From assembly GCF_019933235.1 (NCBI RefSeq), contig NZ_CP082945.1, positions 3,968,001 through 4,032,000 of the forward strand: a stretch of 64,000 nucleotides of DNA. Direction: 5' to 3'. This document shows positions 25,753 to 34,002 of this stretch, piece by piece. The position numbers were made by a program, and so were the translations under genes. The DNA comes from Streptomyces angustmyceticus (GTDB lineage Bacteria; Actinomycetota; Actinomycetes; Streptomycetales; Streptomycetaceae). How positions within the stretch are numbered: position 1 is the first letter of the stretch; each line of letters starts with the position of its first letter. The notes beneath the pieces are model-generated. The model did not search any database. It was given only the letters and a program-made list of their open reading frames with translations, and was not told the origin of the DNA.

Positions 25753-26850
25753 TCACTCTTCCTCGTCGTTCTCCTCGGTCAGCGAATCGCCCAGCACGCG
25801 CCCCTCGCCAGGGGCCAGCGTGCCGAGGATGCGCTCCAGATCGTCCATCGAGGCGAACTCAACGACGATCTTTCCCTTCTTCTGGCCCAGGTCGACCTTC
25901 ACCCGGGTCTCGAAGCGGTCGGACAGCCGGGAGGCCAGACCCGTGAGCGCGGGGGACACCCGGGCGCCCGCACGGGGGCCCTTGGTCTTGCTCGTGCTCG
26001 TGGGGGTGGACCCCATCAGCGTCACGATCTCCTCGACGGAACGAACCGACAGCCCCTCCGCCACAATGCGGCGAGCGAGGTGGTCCTGCTCTTCCGAGTC
26101 CTCCACGGACAGCAGGGCACGCGCATGACCTGCGGAGAGCACACCCGCGGCGAGCCGCTTCTGGACGGATGGCGAGAGCTTCAGCAGCCGCAGCGTGTTG
26201 GAGACCTGCGGGCGCGAACGCCCGATCCGGTCGGCCAGCTCGTCGTGCGTGCACTTGAAGTCCTTGAGCAGCTGGTCGTAGGCGGCTGCCTCTTCCAGCG
26301 GGTTGAGCTGTGCCCGGTGGAGGTTCTCCAGAAGCGCATCGAGCAGCAGCTTCTCATCGTCCGTGGCCCGCACGATCGCGGGAATCTTCTCCAGGCCGGC
26401 TTCCCGGCAGGCCCGCCAGCGGCGCTCACCCATGATGAGCTCATACCGCCCCGGTCCCGTCTGACGGACCACCACCGGCTGAAGCAGGCCCACCTCCTTG
26501 ATGGAGGTGACCAGCTCGGCAAGGGCGTCCTCGTCGAAGACTTCTCGCGGCTGGCGCGGGTTCGGCCTGATCGCGTCCAGTGGCACCTCTGCGAAGTGCG
26601 CGCCTGCCACTTCCGAGACACCCGCCGAGGATGCCTCCGTCGCGGCCGGCGCTTCCGTTTCACGTGAAACACCGGGCGTCGGCAGCGACGTGACCTTGGC
26701 GGCCGCTACTCCTCGCTCCGGGGCCAATACCGGCGCGGACGACGGCGCCGCCGCCCCCTGCCCCGCGGAACCGGCATGGTCCGTGCTCTGCGGTGCGGCG
26801 GGGATCAGCGCACCGAGCCCACGGCCCAGGCCTCTACGTCGTTCGCTCAC
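25753..26850 (-). CDS. parB: Chromosome-partitioning protein ParB
   Basis: 365 residues from GTG 26850, overlapping the parA stop by 4 bp. A disordered N-terminal 90 residues precede the ParB/Srx CTPase domain (LDAIRPNPRQPREVFDEDALAELVTSI; GERRWRACREAGLEKIPAIVR), the HTH that reads parS (THDELADRIGRSRPQVSNTLRLLKL) and the C-terminal dimer domain. It loads at the parS sites listed here and spreads, organising origins in spores. A perfect parS lies in its own N-terminal coding region, read as VSRET. Confidence 0.98.
   Translation of the reverse strand: MSERRRGLGRGLGALIPAAPQSTDHAGSAGQGAAAPSSAPVLAPERGVAAAKVTSLPTPGVSRETEAPAATEASSAGVSEVAGAHFAEVPLDAIRPNPRQPREVFDEDALAELVTSIKEVGLLQPVVVRQTGPGRYELIMGERRWRACREAGLEKIPAIVRATDDEKLLLDALLENLHRAQLNPLEEAAAYDQLLKDFKCTHDELADRIGRSRPQVSNTLRLLKLSPSVQKRLAAGVLSAGHARALLSVEDSEEQDHLARRIVAEGLSVRSVEEIVTLMGSTPTSTSKTKGPRAGARVSPALTGLASRLSDRFETRVKVDLGQKKGKIVVEFASMDDLERILGTLAPGEGRVLGDSLTEENDEEE
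26657..26670. promoter_or_regulatory. parS site (perfect), inside parB
   Basis: GTTTCACGTGAAAC, read as VSRET in the disordered N-terminus of ParB. Confidence 0.95.
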
Positions 26851-27917
26851 TGAGTCCCCTCCGGGATGCTGTGCTGTGCTTCATAGTTCACGCTGAGGCC
26901 CTGGCCCCCGGTCTGCGGGACCCCACGCAACGCGATCTCGCGGGCCGCTTCGAGATAGGAAAGCGAACCGCTGGATCCCGGGTCATAGGTGAGCACCGTC
27001 TGCCCATAGCTGGGTGCCTCGGAGATACGCACCGAGCGGGGGATGCTCGTACGGAGTACTTCGTGGCCGAAGTGGCTGCGCACCTCGTCTGCGACCTGAG
27101 AGGCCAGCCGGGTCCGGCCGTCGTACATGGTGAGCAGAATCGTCGAGACATGGAGTTCGGGATTGAGATGCCCTCGTACCAGATCGACATTCCGGAGCAG
27201 CTGGCCCAGCCCCTCCAGCGCGTAATACTCGCACTGGATCGGGATCAGGACCTCGGCGCCGGCCACCAGAGCGTTGACCGTCAGCAGGCCGAGCGAGGGC
27301 GGACAGTCGATGAAGATGTAGTCCAGCGGCTGTTCATACGCCTTGATGGCGCGGTCGAGCCGGCTCTCACGGGCCACCAGCGAGACCAGCTCGATCTCGG
27401 CACCCGCCAGATCAATCGTGGCCGGCGCACAGAACAGGCCCTCCACGTCCACGACCGGCTGCACCACATCGGAGAGCGGCTTGCTCTCCACCAGCACGTC
27501 GTAGATGGAGGGCACCTCGGAGTGGTGGTCGATCCCCAGTGCCGTCGACGCATTGCCCTGGGGATCGAGGTCGATCACCAGAACCCGCGCACCGTGCAAG
27601 GCCAAGGAGGCTGCCAGGTTCACCGTGGTCGTGGTCTTGCCGACCCCGCCCTTCTGGTTGGCAACCACCATGACCCGAGTCTGTTCAGGCCGGGGCAGCC
27701 CCTCACCCGCGCGGCCGAGTGCCTCCACCGCCAGCTGAGCTGCACGACCGATCGGGGTGTCGTCCATCGGGGGCGGCGTTTCACGTGAAACGTCGTCCCC
27801 GAACGACTCGCTACGGGGACCGGGGACCGGATCGGTCATCGGTCCCGCGATGTTGGCGTCGGACCGCAAGGATTCACTCTCCTCGACATCAGGCTCGCAA
27901 TGTTCAGAGCCTGCCAT
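26847..27917 (-). CDS. parA: Chromosome-partitioning ATPase ParA
   Basis: 356 residues from ATG 27917; the frame stays open to 28139 and would add 74 residues crossing the parS at 28064, and M27 or M51 are further options. The deviant Walker A is KGGVGKTT (89-96), Walker B is DYIFIDCPPSLGLL, and LDPQGN is present. Its ATP-dependent dimer moves ParB-origin complexes along hyphae during sporulation (known for Streptomyces). It is coupled to parB. A parS lies within codons 43-47 (VSRET). The promoter should lie in 27918-28228. Confidence 0.95.
   Translation of the reverse strand: MAGSEHCEPDVEESESLRSDANIAGPMTDPVPGPRSESFGDDVSRETPPPMDDTPIGRAAQLAVEALGRAGEGLPRPEQTRVMVVANQKGGVGKTTTTVNLAASLALHGARVLVIDLDPQGNASTALGIDHHSEVPSIYDVLVESKPLSDVVQPVVDVEGLFCAPATIDLAGAEIELVSLVARESRLDRAIKAYEQPLDYIFIDCPPSLGLLTVNALVAGAEVLIPIQCEYYALEGLGQLLRNVDLVRGHLNPELHVSTILLTMYDGRTRLASQVADEVRSHFGHEVLRTSIPRSVRISEAPSYGQTVLTYDPGSSGSLSYLEAAREIALRGVPQTGGQGLSVNYEAQHSIPEGTQ
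27778..27791. promoter_or_regulatory. parS site (perfect), inside parA
   Basis: GTTTCACGTGAAAC, read as VSRET ahead of the ATPase domain. Confidence 0.95.
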
Positions 27918-28063
27918 GCTTTCGGCGTCGTGAACCAGTGAGGTCCGTTCTCCTGTGGACGAATCCACTTCTGTGGATACTTCGCTCACCCTTGTGGGTC
28001 CAGGGTCGCGCGGCGCAGCGGCCGCACGACCACGATCGATGATCCCTTGCAGCAGAGAACGAC

Positions 28064-28077
28064 GTTTCACGTGAAAC
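28064..28077. promoter_or_regulatory. parS site (perfect), upstream of parA
   Basis: GTTTCACGTGAAAC in the parA-rsmG gap, or in the parA leader. ParB bound here could affect parAB transcription (inference). Confidence 0.94.
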
Positions 28078-28228
28078 ACGATGCCAGCGTCGCGCCCGAA
28101 TGAGCCGCGACACTCCGTCTTGTGTTGCTTTGGCGGCATTGATGAGGTTCGTCCGTCCCTGTTCCATTACGAAACGGACGAACCTTCATCTCCCTGCCGC
28201 TCTGTGGTGGTGCTCCGGCACCAGAGCC

Positions 28229-28954
28229 TCAGCGTCGGCGCCCCCGCGACGCACGGCCCACCCGGGCCGCCTTCGCCCGCTTGGCCGCGAAACGCACACC
28301 GCCGGGGCTCTCGCCCACCTCGACCCGCACCACGGTCGACGGCGGATCCACCACACCCTCGCCCACGTGCACCACCGAGGTCTCCACCACGCCGAGCTTG
28401 CTCAGCGCCGCCCGGGCGCCCTTGAGCTCCTCCTCCGCGGCATCTCCCTTGAGCGCCAGCATCTCGCCGTAAGGACGCAGAAGCGGCACCCCCCAACCGG
28501 CCAGCCGATCGAGCGGAGCGACGGCCCGCGCCGTCACCACATGCACCTGGGGCAGCTTGCCCATGACCTCTTCGGCGCGCCCGCGCACGACGGTGACATG
28601 ATCAAGCCCCAGCAGCTCGACGACCTCCTGAAGGAAGTTCGTCCGCCGCAGCAGTGGCTCCAGCAGCGTGATCTTCAGGTCCGGACGCACGAGGGCCAGC
28701 GGGATACCGGGCAGTCCGGCCCCCGAGCCCACGTCACAGACCGAGACGCCCTCGGGCACGACCTCGGAGAGCACCGCGCAGTTCAACAGATGCCGCTCCC
28801 ACAGCCGCGGCACCTCGCGCGGGCCGATGAGCCCACGCTTTACGCCGGCATCGGCGAGAAGTTCGCCGTACCGCACGGCCTCCGGAAAGCGCTCGCCGAA
28901 AACCTCCTCCGCCGCCTTCGGCGCAGGAGGGAGCTCCGCTGCTGCCTCCGTCAC
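28229..28954 (-). CDS. rsmG: 16S rRNA (guanine-N7) methyltransferase RsmG (GidB)
   Basis: 241 residues from GTG 28954 (AGGAAGGGCGG upstream); the frame is open to 29020. The SAM-binding motif VSVCDVGSGAGLPGIPLAL is at about 70-88, with the family ERHLLNCAVL before it and RAVAPLDRLAGW after. It methylates G527 (E. coli numbering) of 16S rRNA; loss gives low-level streptomycin resistance in Streptomyces (known). A basic Arg/Lys tail ends the protein. Order rsmG-parA-parB as in most bacteria. Confidence 0.96.
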   Translation of the reverse strand: MTEAAAELPPAPKAAEEVFGERFPEAVRYGELLADAGVKRGLIGPREVPRLWERHLLNCAVLSEVVPEGVSVCDVGSGAGLPGIPLALVRPDLKITLLEPLLRRTNFLQEVVELLGLDHVTVVRGRAEEVMGKLPQVHVVTARAVAPLDRLAGWGVPLLRPYGEMLALKGDAAEEELKGARAALSKLGVVETSVVHVGEGVVDPPSTVVRVEVGESPGGVRFAAKRAKAARVGRASRGRRR

Positions 28955-29035
28955 GGGAACCGCCCTTCCTCTGGACTGCTTTTCCTGTCGGGAACCCGGG
29001 TTCCGCACCCGGGGTAACACAGAACGCTGACAAGT

Positions 29036-29067
29036 TTTGGCCCCGCCTGCGAGCAGACGGGGCCAAA
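29036..29067 (-). terminator. Terminator between jag and rsmG
   Basis: A 10-bp stem TTTGGCCCCG/CGGGGCCAAA with inner partial pairing, 22 bp after the jag stop. Confidence 0.85.
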
Positions 29068-29089
29068 GGAAAACGGGAGCGCTGAGCGG

Positions 29090-29596
29090 TCAGGCCGGGA
29101 GAACAACCACTCGGCGCTGCGGCTCCTCACCCTCGGACTCGCTCTGGAGCCCGGCCGCCGCCACCGCGTCGTGGACGACCTTGCGCTCGAACGGGGTCAT
29201 GGGGTCGAGCTTCAGCGGCTTGCCGGTGCCCTTGACCTCCTCGGCCGCCTTCGCACCGATCTCCGCGAGCTCCTCGCGCTTGCGCGCCCGGAAGCCGGCG
29301 ATGTCCAGCATCAAACGGCTGCGGTCACCGGTTTCACGGTGAACGGCCAGCCGAGTCAGCTCCTGCAGGGCCTCCAGCACCTCACCGTCGCGGCCCACCA
29401 GCTTCTGCAGGTCGCGGCTGGTCGAGTCGCTGATGATCGACACAGCGGCGCGGTCGGCCTCGACGTCCATGTCGATGTCACCGTCGAGGTCGGCGATGTC
29501 CAGCAGACCCTCGAGGTAGTCGGCCGCGATCTCGCCTTCCTGCTCCAGACGCGTCAGGGTGTCGGTGCCCTTGGTGGCAGGGGTCGTGTCCGTCAC
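29090..29596 (-). CDS. jag: KH/R3H RNA-binding protein Jag (KhpB)
   Basis: 168 residues, ATG at 29596. A KH domain (about 45-105, SRDLQKLVGRDGEVLEALQELTRLAV) is followed by an R3H domain (PMTPFERKVVHDAVAAAGLQSESEGEEPQRRVVV, about 130-165). It lacks the long Jag-N domain seen in Firmicutes. It follows yidC by 14 bp in the rpmH-rnpA-yidD-yidC-jag transcript. It is an RNA-binding partner linked to elongation and division in other Gram-positives. Confidence 0.94.
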   Translation of the reverse strand: MTDTTPATKGTDTLTRLEQEGEIAADYLEGLLDIADLDGDIDMDVEADRAAVSIISDSTSRDLQKLVGRDGEVLEALQELTRLAVHRETGDRSRLMLDIAGFRARKREELAEIGAKAAEEVKGTGKPLKLDPMTPFERKVVHDAVAAAGLQSESEGEEPQRRVVVLPA

Positions 29597-29610
29597 GAAA
29601 GGACTCCTTC

Positions 29611-30744
29611 TTACTTCTTGGACGGGTGCTTGGGGCGCTGCTGGCCCTTGCGCTGGCCGGACTTGGCGGTGCGGGACCCGGAGGCGCCGCCCTTCTCCTT
29701 GCCGTCCTGCGCGTCCTTCTTCTCCAGCGACTGCTTCTTCGCAGCACCCTGTCCGGCGCCCGAAGCGGATCCGGCTCGCGTGCGGTTCTGCGCACCGCCG
29801 GCCGGGGCCGCGCCGCCGGTCTGCCGCTGGGACTTCGACTGACGCTTGGGCTGCTGGCGGTTCTGGCGCGCCTCCTCGGCGGCCTGCTTCGCCTCGACGG
29901 CGGCCGGGTCCTCGACGAGCTTGCCGGCGGCCCGCAGCCGCTCCTGGCGCTCCTCGAAGGCCTTGCTGCCCGGGGTCGGGTTACGACGGATGACGAACAT
30001 CTGCTGGCCCATGGTCCACACGTTGGTGGTCAGCCAGTAGACGAGAACACCGACGGGGAAGTTGATGCCGAAGACGGCGAACATGATGGGGAAGACGTAC
30101 ATCAGCATCTTCTGCTGCTGCATGAACGGCGTCTTCACCGTGAGGTCGACGTTCTTGGTCATCAGCTGGCGCTGCGTGTAGAACTGCGACGCCGACATCA
30201 GGACGATCATGATGATCGTGACCACGCGGACGTCGACCACGGAAGCGCCCAGGCTCTGGATCTTCTCCGCGCTGTCCATGAACTTCGCCGCCAGCGGCGC
30301 ACCGAAGATGTGCGCCTTCTGCGCGCTCTCCAGCAGGGGCTGGTCGATGACGCCGACGGTCTTGTTCTGCGCGATGTGGCTCAGGACCTGGTACAGCGAG
30401 ATGAAGAACGGCGACTGGGCCAGAATCGGGAGACAGCTCGAGAGCGGGTTGGTGCCCGTCTCCTTGTAGAGCTTCATCATCTCTTCGGACTGGCGCTGCT
30501 TGTCGCTCTTGTAGCGCTCCTGGATCGCCTTCATCTTCGGCTGGAGCGCCTGCATGTTCCGCGTCGACTTGATCTGCTTCACGAAGAGCGGGATCAGGCA
30601 GATACGGATCAGCACCACCAGCGAGACGATGGACAGACCCCACGCCGCGCCACTGTTCTTGTCGAAGATGAGGCTGTAGAACGAGTGGAACTGGACGATG
30701 ATCCAGGAAACAGCGATATAGAGGGGACCGAGGATCGTGTCCAC
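29611..30744 (-). CDS. yidC: Membrane protein insertase YidC/Oxa1
   Basis: 377 residues, ATG at 30744. Five core membrane helices: the first at about 5-25, AWGLSIVSLVVLIRICLIPLF with the conserved positively charged groove Arg, SPFFISLYQVLSHIA, then a pair near 220-255. The C-terminal 90 residues are strongly basic, Gln/Lys-rich and disordered (ribosome-binding tail). It inserts membrane proteins alone or with SecYEG. It is 3 bp from yidD. Confidence 0.96.
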   Translation of the reverse strand: MDTILGPLYIAVSWIIVQFHSFYSLIFDKNSGAAWGLSIVSLVVLIRICLIPLFVKQIKSTRNMQALQPKMKAIQERYKSDKQRQSEEMMKLYKETGTNPLSSCLPILAQSPFFISLYQVLSHIAQNKTVGVIDQPLLESAQKAHIFGAPLAAKFMDSAEKIQSLGASVVDVRVVTIIMIVLMSASQFYTQRQLMTKNVDLTVKTPFMQQQKMLMYVFPIMFAVFGINFPVGVLVYWLTTNVWTMGQQMFVIRRNPTPGSKAFEERQERLRAAGKLVEDPAAVEAKQAAEEARQNRQQPKRQSKSQRQTGGAAPAGGAQNRTRAGSASGAGQGAAKKQSLEKKDAQDGKEKGGASGSRTAKSGQRKGQQRPKHPSKK

Positions 30745-30747
30745 GAA

Positions 30748-31065
30748 TCAGGCTCCTTGGGCGTTGGGCTGAGTCTCGGGCTGGGCGACAGGCTCAGGGA
30801 CGGTGGGCCCGCCCAGGCGGCTCCTCAGCCGCTGATGCCAAACCGGACGCTTCCGGGGAGGGACGTGGTCGACGCCACCGAGCGACCACGGATTGCACCG
30901 CAGGATGCGCCAGGCTGTCAGCGCAGTCCCTTTCACCGCGCCGTGCCGGTCGATGGCCGTGTAGCCATAGTGCGAGCACGACGGGTAGTACTTGCAGACC
31001 GGTCCCAGCAAAGGGCTGATGGTCCACTGGTAGATCTTGATCAAAAGCAGCAGCGGGTACTTCAC
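30748..31065 (-). CDS. yidD: Membrane protein insertion efficiency factor YidD
   Basis: 105 residues from GTG 31065, overlapping rnpA by 4 bp. The family core LIKIYQWTISPLLGPVCKYYPSCSHYGYTAIDRHGAVKG with three conserved cysteines (about 22-40) and LRCNPWSLGGVDHVP is complete. It is a peripheral inner-face protein assisting YidC. The C-terminal extension is disordered. Confidence 0.95.
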   Translation of the reverse strand: MKYPLLLLIKIYQWTISPLLGPVCKYYPSCSHYGYTAIDRHGAVKGTALTAWRILRCNPWSLGGVDHVPPRKRPVWHQRLRSRLGGPTVPEPVAQPETQPNAQGA

Positions 31066-31520
31066 TGTGCGCTCCCTCCCGGGTCCCGTCCGGGGTTCCG
31101 GGGGCCTGCGGCGATGCCGCCGCCAGTCACAGCCCCCGGGGGATTGCAGCCTCTCGGCACCCCTCCCAGCAGCCGCTCCAGGGCGGCATCCAGGTCGCGG
31201 GCCAGCTGGTCGTGATCCGCATCACCCGCGCAGGGCAGGGCCCGTACGACAACCAGGCTACCGGCGGGCAGCCGGTCCAGCCGGTCGCGCACGAGATGCC
31301 GGAGCCTGCGCTTGACCTTGTTGCGCACGACCGCGTTGCCCACTGCCTTGCTCACGACGAAACCCGCACGTGCCGAGGGAACACTTTCCCCCGACCCGTG
31401 CGGGTCCGTTGAGCCGCTGCGGAAATGAACGACAAGGAGCGGGCGACCGGCCCTGCGTCCCCGGCGTACCGCGTTCGCGAAGTCCTCGCGCCGCCTCAGC
31501 CGATTCTCGGTAGGCAGCAC
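31062..31520 (-). CDS. rnpA: Ribonuclease P protein component
   Basis: 152 residues from GTG 31520. The N-terminus MLPTENRLRRREDFANAVRRGRR and the RNR motif AGFVVSKAVGNAVVRNKVKRRLRHLVR (about 51-77) are diagnostic. It is longer than the usual 115-125 residues because of a Gly/Pro-rich C-terminal extension of about 35 residues. It binds the M1 RNA (encoded elsewhere) to mature tRNA 5' ends. It lies 24 bp after rpmH. Confidence 0.96.
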   Translation of the reverse strand: MLPTENRLRRREDFANAVRRGRRAGRPLLVVHFRSGSTDPHGSGESVPSARAGFVVSKAVGNAVVRNKVKRRLRHLVRDRLDRLPAGSLVVVRALPCAGDADHDQLARDLDAALERLLGGVPRGCNPPGAVTGGGIAAGPRNPGRDPGGSAQ

Positions 31521-31544
31521 GTCATGGACCTAGGTTCTGGCTGC

Positions 31545-31682
31545 TCAGGCCGACAGGCGGGCGCGACCCTTGCCACGGCGGGACGCGAGAATCGCGCGGC
31601 CGGCGCGGGTCCGCATGCGCAGGCGGAAGCCGTGGGTCTTCGCGCGGCGGCGGTTGTTCGGCTGGAAGGTGCGCTTGCTCAC
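31545..31682 (-). CDS. rpmH: 50S ribosomal protein L34
   Basis: 45 residues from GTG 31682, MSKRTFQPNNRRRAKTHGF then RLRMRTRAGRAILASRRGKGRARLSA; this is L34 over its entire length. GGAG lies about 9 bp before the start. It heads the rpmH-rnpA-yidD-yidC-jag run, divergent from dnaA. Confidence 0.97.
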   Translation of the reverse strand: MSKRTFQPNNRRRAKTHGFRLRMRTRAGRAILASRRGKGRARLSA

Positions 31683-32061
31683 TCGGGGGCTCCAGGAATG
31701 CTTGTTGTCTCAAAAGAGACAGATGTGGGGCGTCGACTGGCTGTCACCGTGCGCCCACGAGTAGCTCGCAACGCCTAAGTGCACCGCTACACGATCACTT
31801 CGAGCGTGATCTTTGCCCATCGGAGGCAGGCGGCAGCAGCCATCGACAACTCGACCTGGTCACGGTACGCGCGGCTACGCCATCCGGTCAAACCGGCTCT
31901 TCGGCAGCGCCGGCCGGCGCCTTGTCAGGACACACTATGCACAGGCTGTGGACAACAACTTGAATCCCCAGGCCCGGCCTGACTACCGTGACGGAACCCC
32001 GATTCCTTCCCGCCCGTCCTGAGAATCACACATTCGTGGGACTGCTGAGAGAGCGTGCCCC
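31683..32061. promoter_or_regulatory. rpmH-dnaA divergent promoter region
   Basis: 379 bp without a gene. It holds a small hairpin in the rpmH leader (TGTCTC at 31706-31711, AAAA loop, GAGACA at 31716-31721) and a perfect DnaA box TGTGGACAA (31947-31955, minus orientation) 107 bp before dnaA, fitting autoregulation of dnaA. Promoter hexamers are not clear enough to call. Confidence 0.75.
31947..31955 (-). promoter_or_regulatory. Consensus DnaA box upstream of dnaA
   Basis: TTGTCCACA on the minus strand, a perfect match to the preferred Streptomyces box. Within the central dnaA-dnaN region this is the only perfect copy; the boxes in oriC itself all deviate at one to three positions. Confidence 0.85.
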
Positions 32062-34002
32062 GTGGCTGATGTACCTGCCGATCTTGCCGCAGTGTGGCCG
32101 CGCGTGCTCGACCATCTCCTTCGCGCGGAGGCCGACGGCCTCAAGCCCAAGGACCAGGACTGGCTCAAGCGCACCCAGCCCCTGGCGCTGGTCGCCGACA
32201 CCGCACTGCTCGCCGTCCCCAACGAGTTCGCCAAGGGCGTGCTCGAAGGCCGGCTGGCGCCGCTGATCGGGGAGGCCCTCAGCCATGAGTGCGGCCGCCC
32301 GATCCGGATCGCGATCACCGTCGACGACTCCTCCGAGGAGCCCCCGGCGCAGTCCGCACCGCCCGCGTCCCAGCACCAGCCGTCGCCGCAGCACCAGTCG
32401 CCGCAGCAGCACGCGCCGCTCCACCAGCAGCCGCATCAGTCGCAGCAGCAGCACGATGCCTACGACGGCTACGAAGCGCGGCACGAGAACCGGCACGACA
32501 GCCGTCATGAGAACCGGCAGGGCTACGGGCACCAGGGCGACGACCTGCCCGGCGTCCGCCCCGCCTATCCGGACTACCAGCAGCCCCGGCACGAGCCCGG
32601 CGGCTGGCCGCAGCACTCCTCCGGCATGGCCGGCGGCCCCGGCCCCCGCGAGGACTACGGCTGGCAGCAACAGCACCTCGGCGGCTACCCCGAGCGCGAC
32701 CCCTATGCCGGCCCGTCGTCCCATGGGTCTCAGCACCAGCAGCGGCAGAACGACTACCGCGGGCAGGCGCCCGAGCGCGGCGGGCCGCCGCAGCACTCCG
32801 ACGGCCGCTCCCCCTATGACCAGCCGCGCCGTGACCTCTCCGAGCACCAGCCCGGCGGGCACAACGGCCGCGCGGGCGTCTCCGGCCCCGGCGCCGTGCT
32901 GCCCGCGCCCAGCGGGGCGCCCAGCCCGCTCGCCGCGCAGCCCGCGCCGGCGACCGGCCCCGGGGAACCGACCGCGCGGCTGAACCCGAAGTACCTCTTC
33001 GACACCTTCGTCATCGGCGCCTCCAACCGCTTCGCGCACGCCGCCGCGGTGGCCGTCGCCGAGGCGCCGGCCAAGGCGTACAACCCGCTGTTCATCTACG
33101 GGGAGTCCGGTCTCGGCAAGACGCACCTGCTGCACGCGATCGGGCACTACGCGCGCAGCCTCTATCCGGGCACCCGGGTGCGGTACGTGAGCTCGGAGGA
33201 GTTCACCAACGAGTTCATCAACTCCATCCGCGACGGCAAGGCGGACGCGTTCCGCAAGCGCTACCGCGACATGGACATCCTGCTGGTCGACGACATCCAG
33301 TTCCTGGCGAGCAAGGAGTCGACGCAGGAGGAGTTCTTCCACACCTTCAATACGCTGCACAACGCGAACAAGCAGATCGTGCTCTCCAGCGACCGGCCGC
33401 CCAAGCAGCTGGTCACCCTGGAGGACCGGCTGCGCAACCGCTTCGAGTGGGGTCTGATCACCGACGTCCAGCCGCCCGAGCTGGAGACCCGGATCGCGAT
33501 CCTGCGGAAGAAGGCGGTCCAGGAGCAGCTGAACGCGCCCCCGGAGGTGCTGGAGTTCATCGCGTCCCGCATCTCGCGCAACATCCGCGAGCTGGAGGGC
33601 GCGCTGATCCGGGTCACGGCGTTCGCCTCGCTCAACCGGCAGCCGGTGGACCTGGGGCTGACCGAGATCGTGCTGAAGGACCTGATCCCCGGGGGCGAGG
33701 ACGCGGCCCCGGAGATCACCGCGACCGCGATCATGGCTTCGACCGCCGACTACTTCGGGCTGACCATCGACGACCTGTGCGGCTCGTCGCGCAGCCGGGT
33801 GCTGGTCACCGCCCGCCAGATCGCGATGTATCTGTGCCGGGAGCTGACCGACCTCTCGCTGCCGAAGATCGGCGCACAGTTCGGCGGCCGGGACCATACG
33901 ACCGTGATGCACGCCGACCGAAAGATCCGCGCGCTGATGGCCGAGCGGCGCTCGATCTACAACCAGGTCACCGAGCTCACCAACCGCATCAAGAACGGCT
34001 GA
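32062..34002 (+). CDS. dnaA: Chromosomal replication initiator DnaA
   Basis: 646 residues from GTG 32062. Domain I (1-90) binds partner proteins. Domain II (about 90-305) is very long and here rich in His, Gln, Arg and Pro, typical of Streptomyces DnaA (E. coli has 467 residues in all). Domain III is the AAA+ motor with Walker A GESGLGKT (347-354) and Walker B ILLVDDIQFL. Domain IV has the DnaA-box-reading signature GGRDHTTVMHADRKI. It binds the boxes in the following 1.1 kb and the one before its own start. Confidence 0.98.
   Translation: MADVPADLAAVWPRVLDHLLRAEADGLKPKDQDWLKRTQPLALVADTALLAVPNEFAKGVLEGRLAPLIGEALSHECGRPIRIAITVDDSSEEPPAQSAPPASQHQPSPQHQSPQQHAPLHQQPHQSQQQHDAYDGYEARHENRHDSRHENRQGYGHQGDDLPGVRPAYPDYQQPRHEPGGWPQHSSGMAGGPGPREDYGWQQQHLGGYPERDPYAGPSSHGSQHQQRQNDYRGQAPERGGPPQHSDGRSPYDQPRRDLSEHQPGGHNGRAGVSGPGAVLPAPSGAPSPLAAQPAPATGPGEPTARLNPKYLFDTFVIGASNRFAHAAAVAVAEAPAKAYNPLFIYGESGLGKTHLLHAIGHYARSLYPGTRVRYVSSEEFTNEFINSIRDGKADAFRKRYRDMDILLVDDIQFLASKESTQEEFFHTFNTLHNANKQIVLSSDRPPKQLVTLEDRLRNRFEWGLITDVQPPELETRIAILRKKAVQEQLNAPPEVLEFIASRISRNIRELEGALIRVTAFASLNRQPVDLGLTEIVLKDLIPGGEDAAPEITATAIMASTADYFGLTIDDLCGSSRSRVLVTARQIAMYLCRELTDLSLPKIGAQFGGRDHTTVMHADRKIRALMAERRSIYNQVTELTNRIKNG

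Noticed and set aside
27918..28139. Upstream extension of ParA by 74 residues
   Set aside because: It would place a parS and the probable promoter region in the coding part, and other ParA proteins are near 350 residues. Not fully excluded.
29330..29345. GTTTCACGGTGAAC in jag as a parS site
   Set aside because: An inserted base breaks the central symmetry; no ParB site of this form is known to me.
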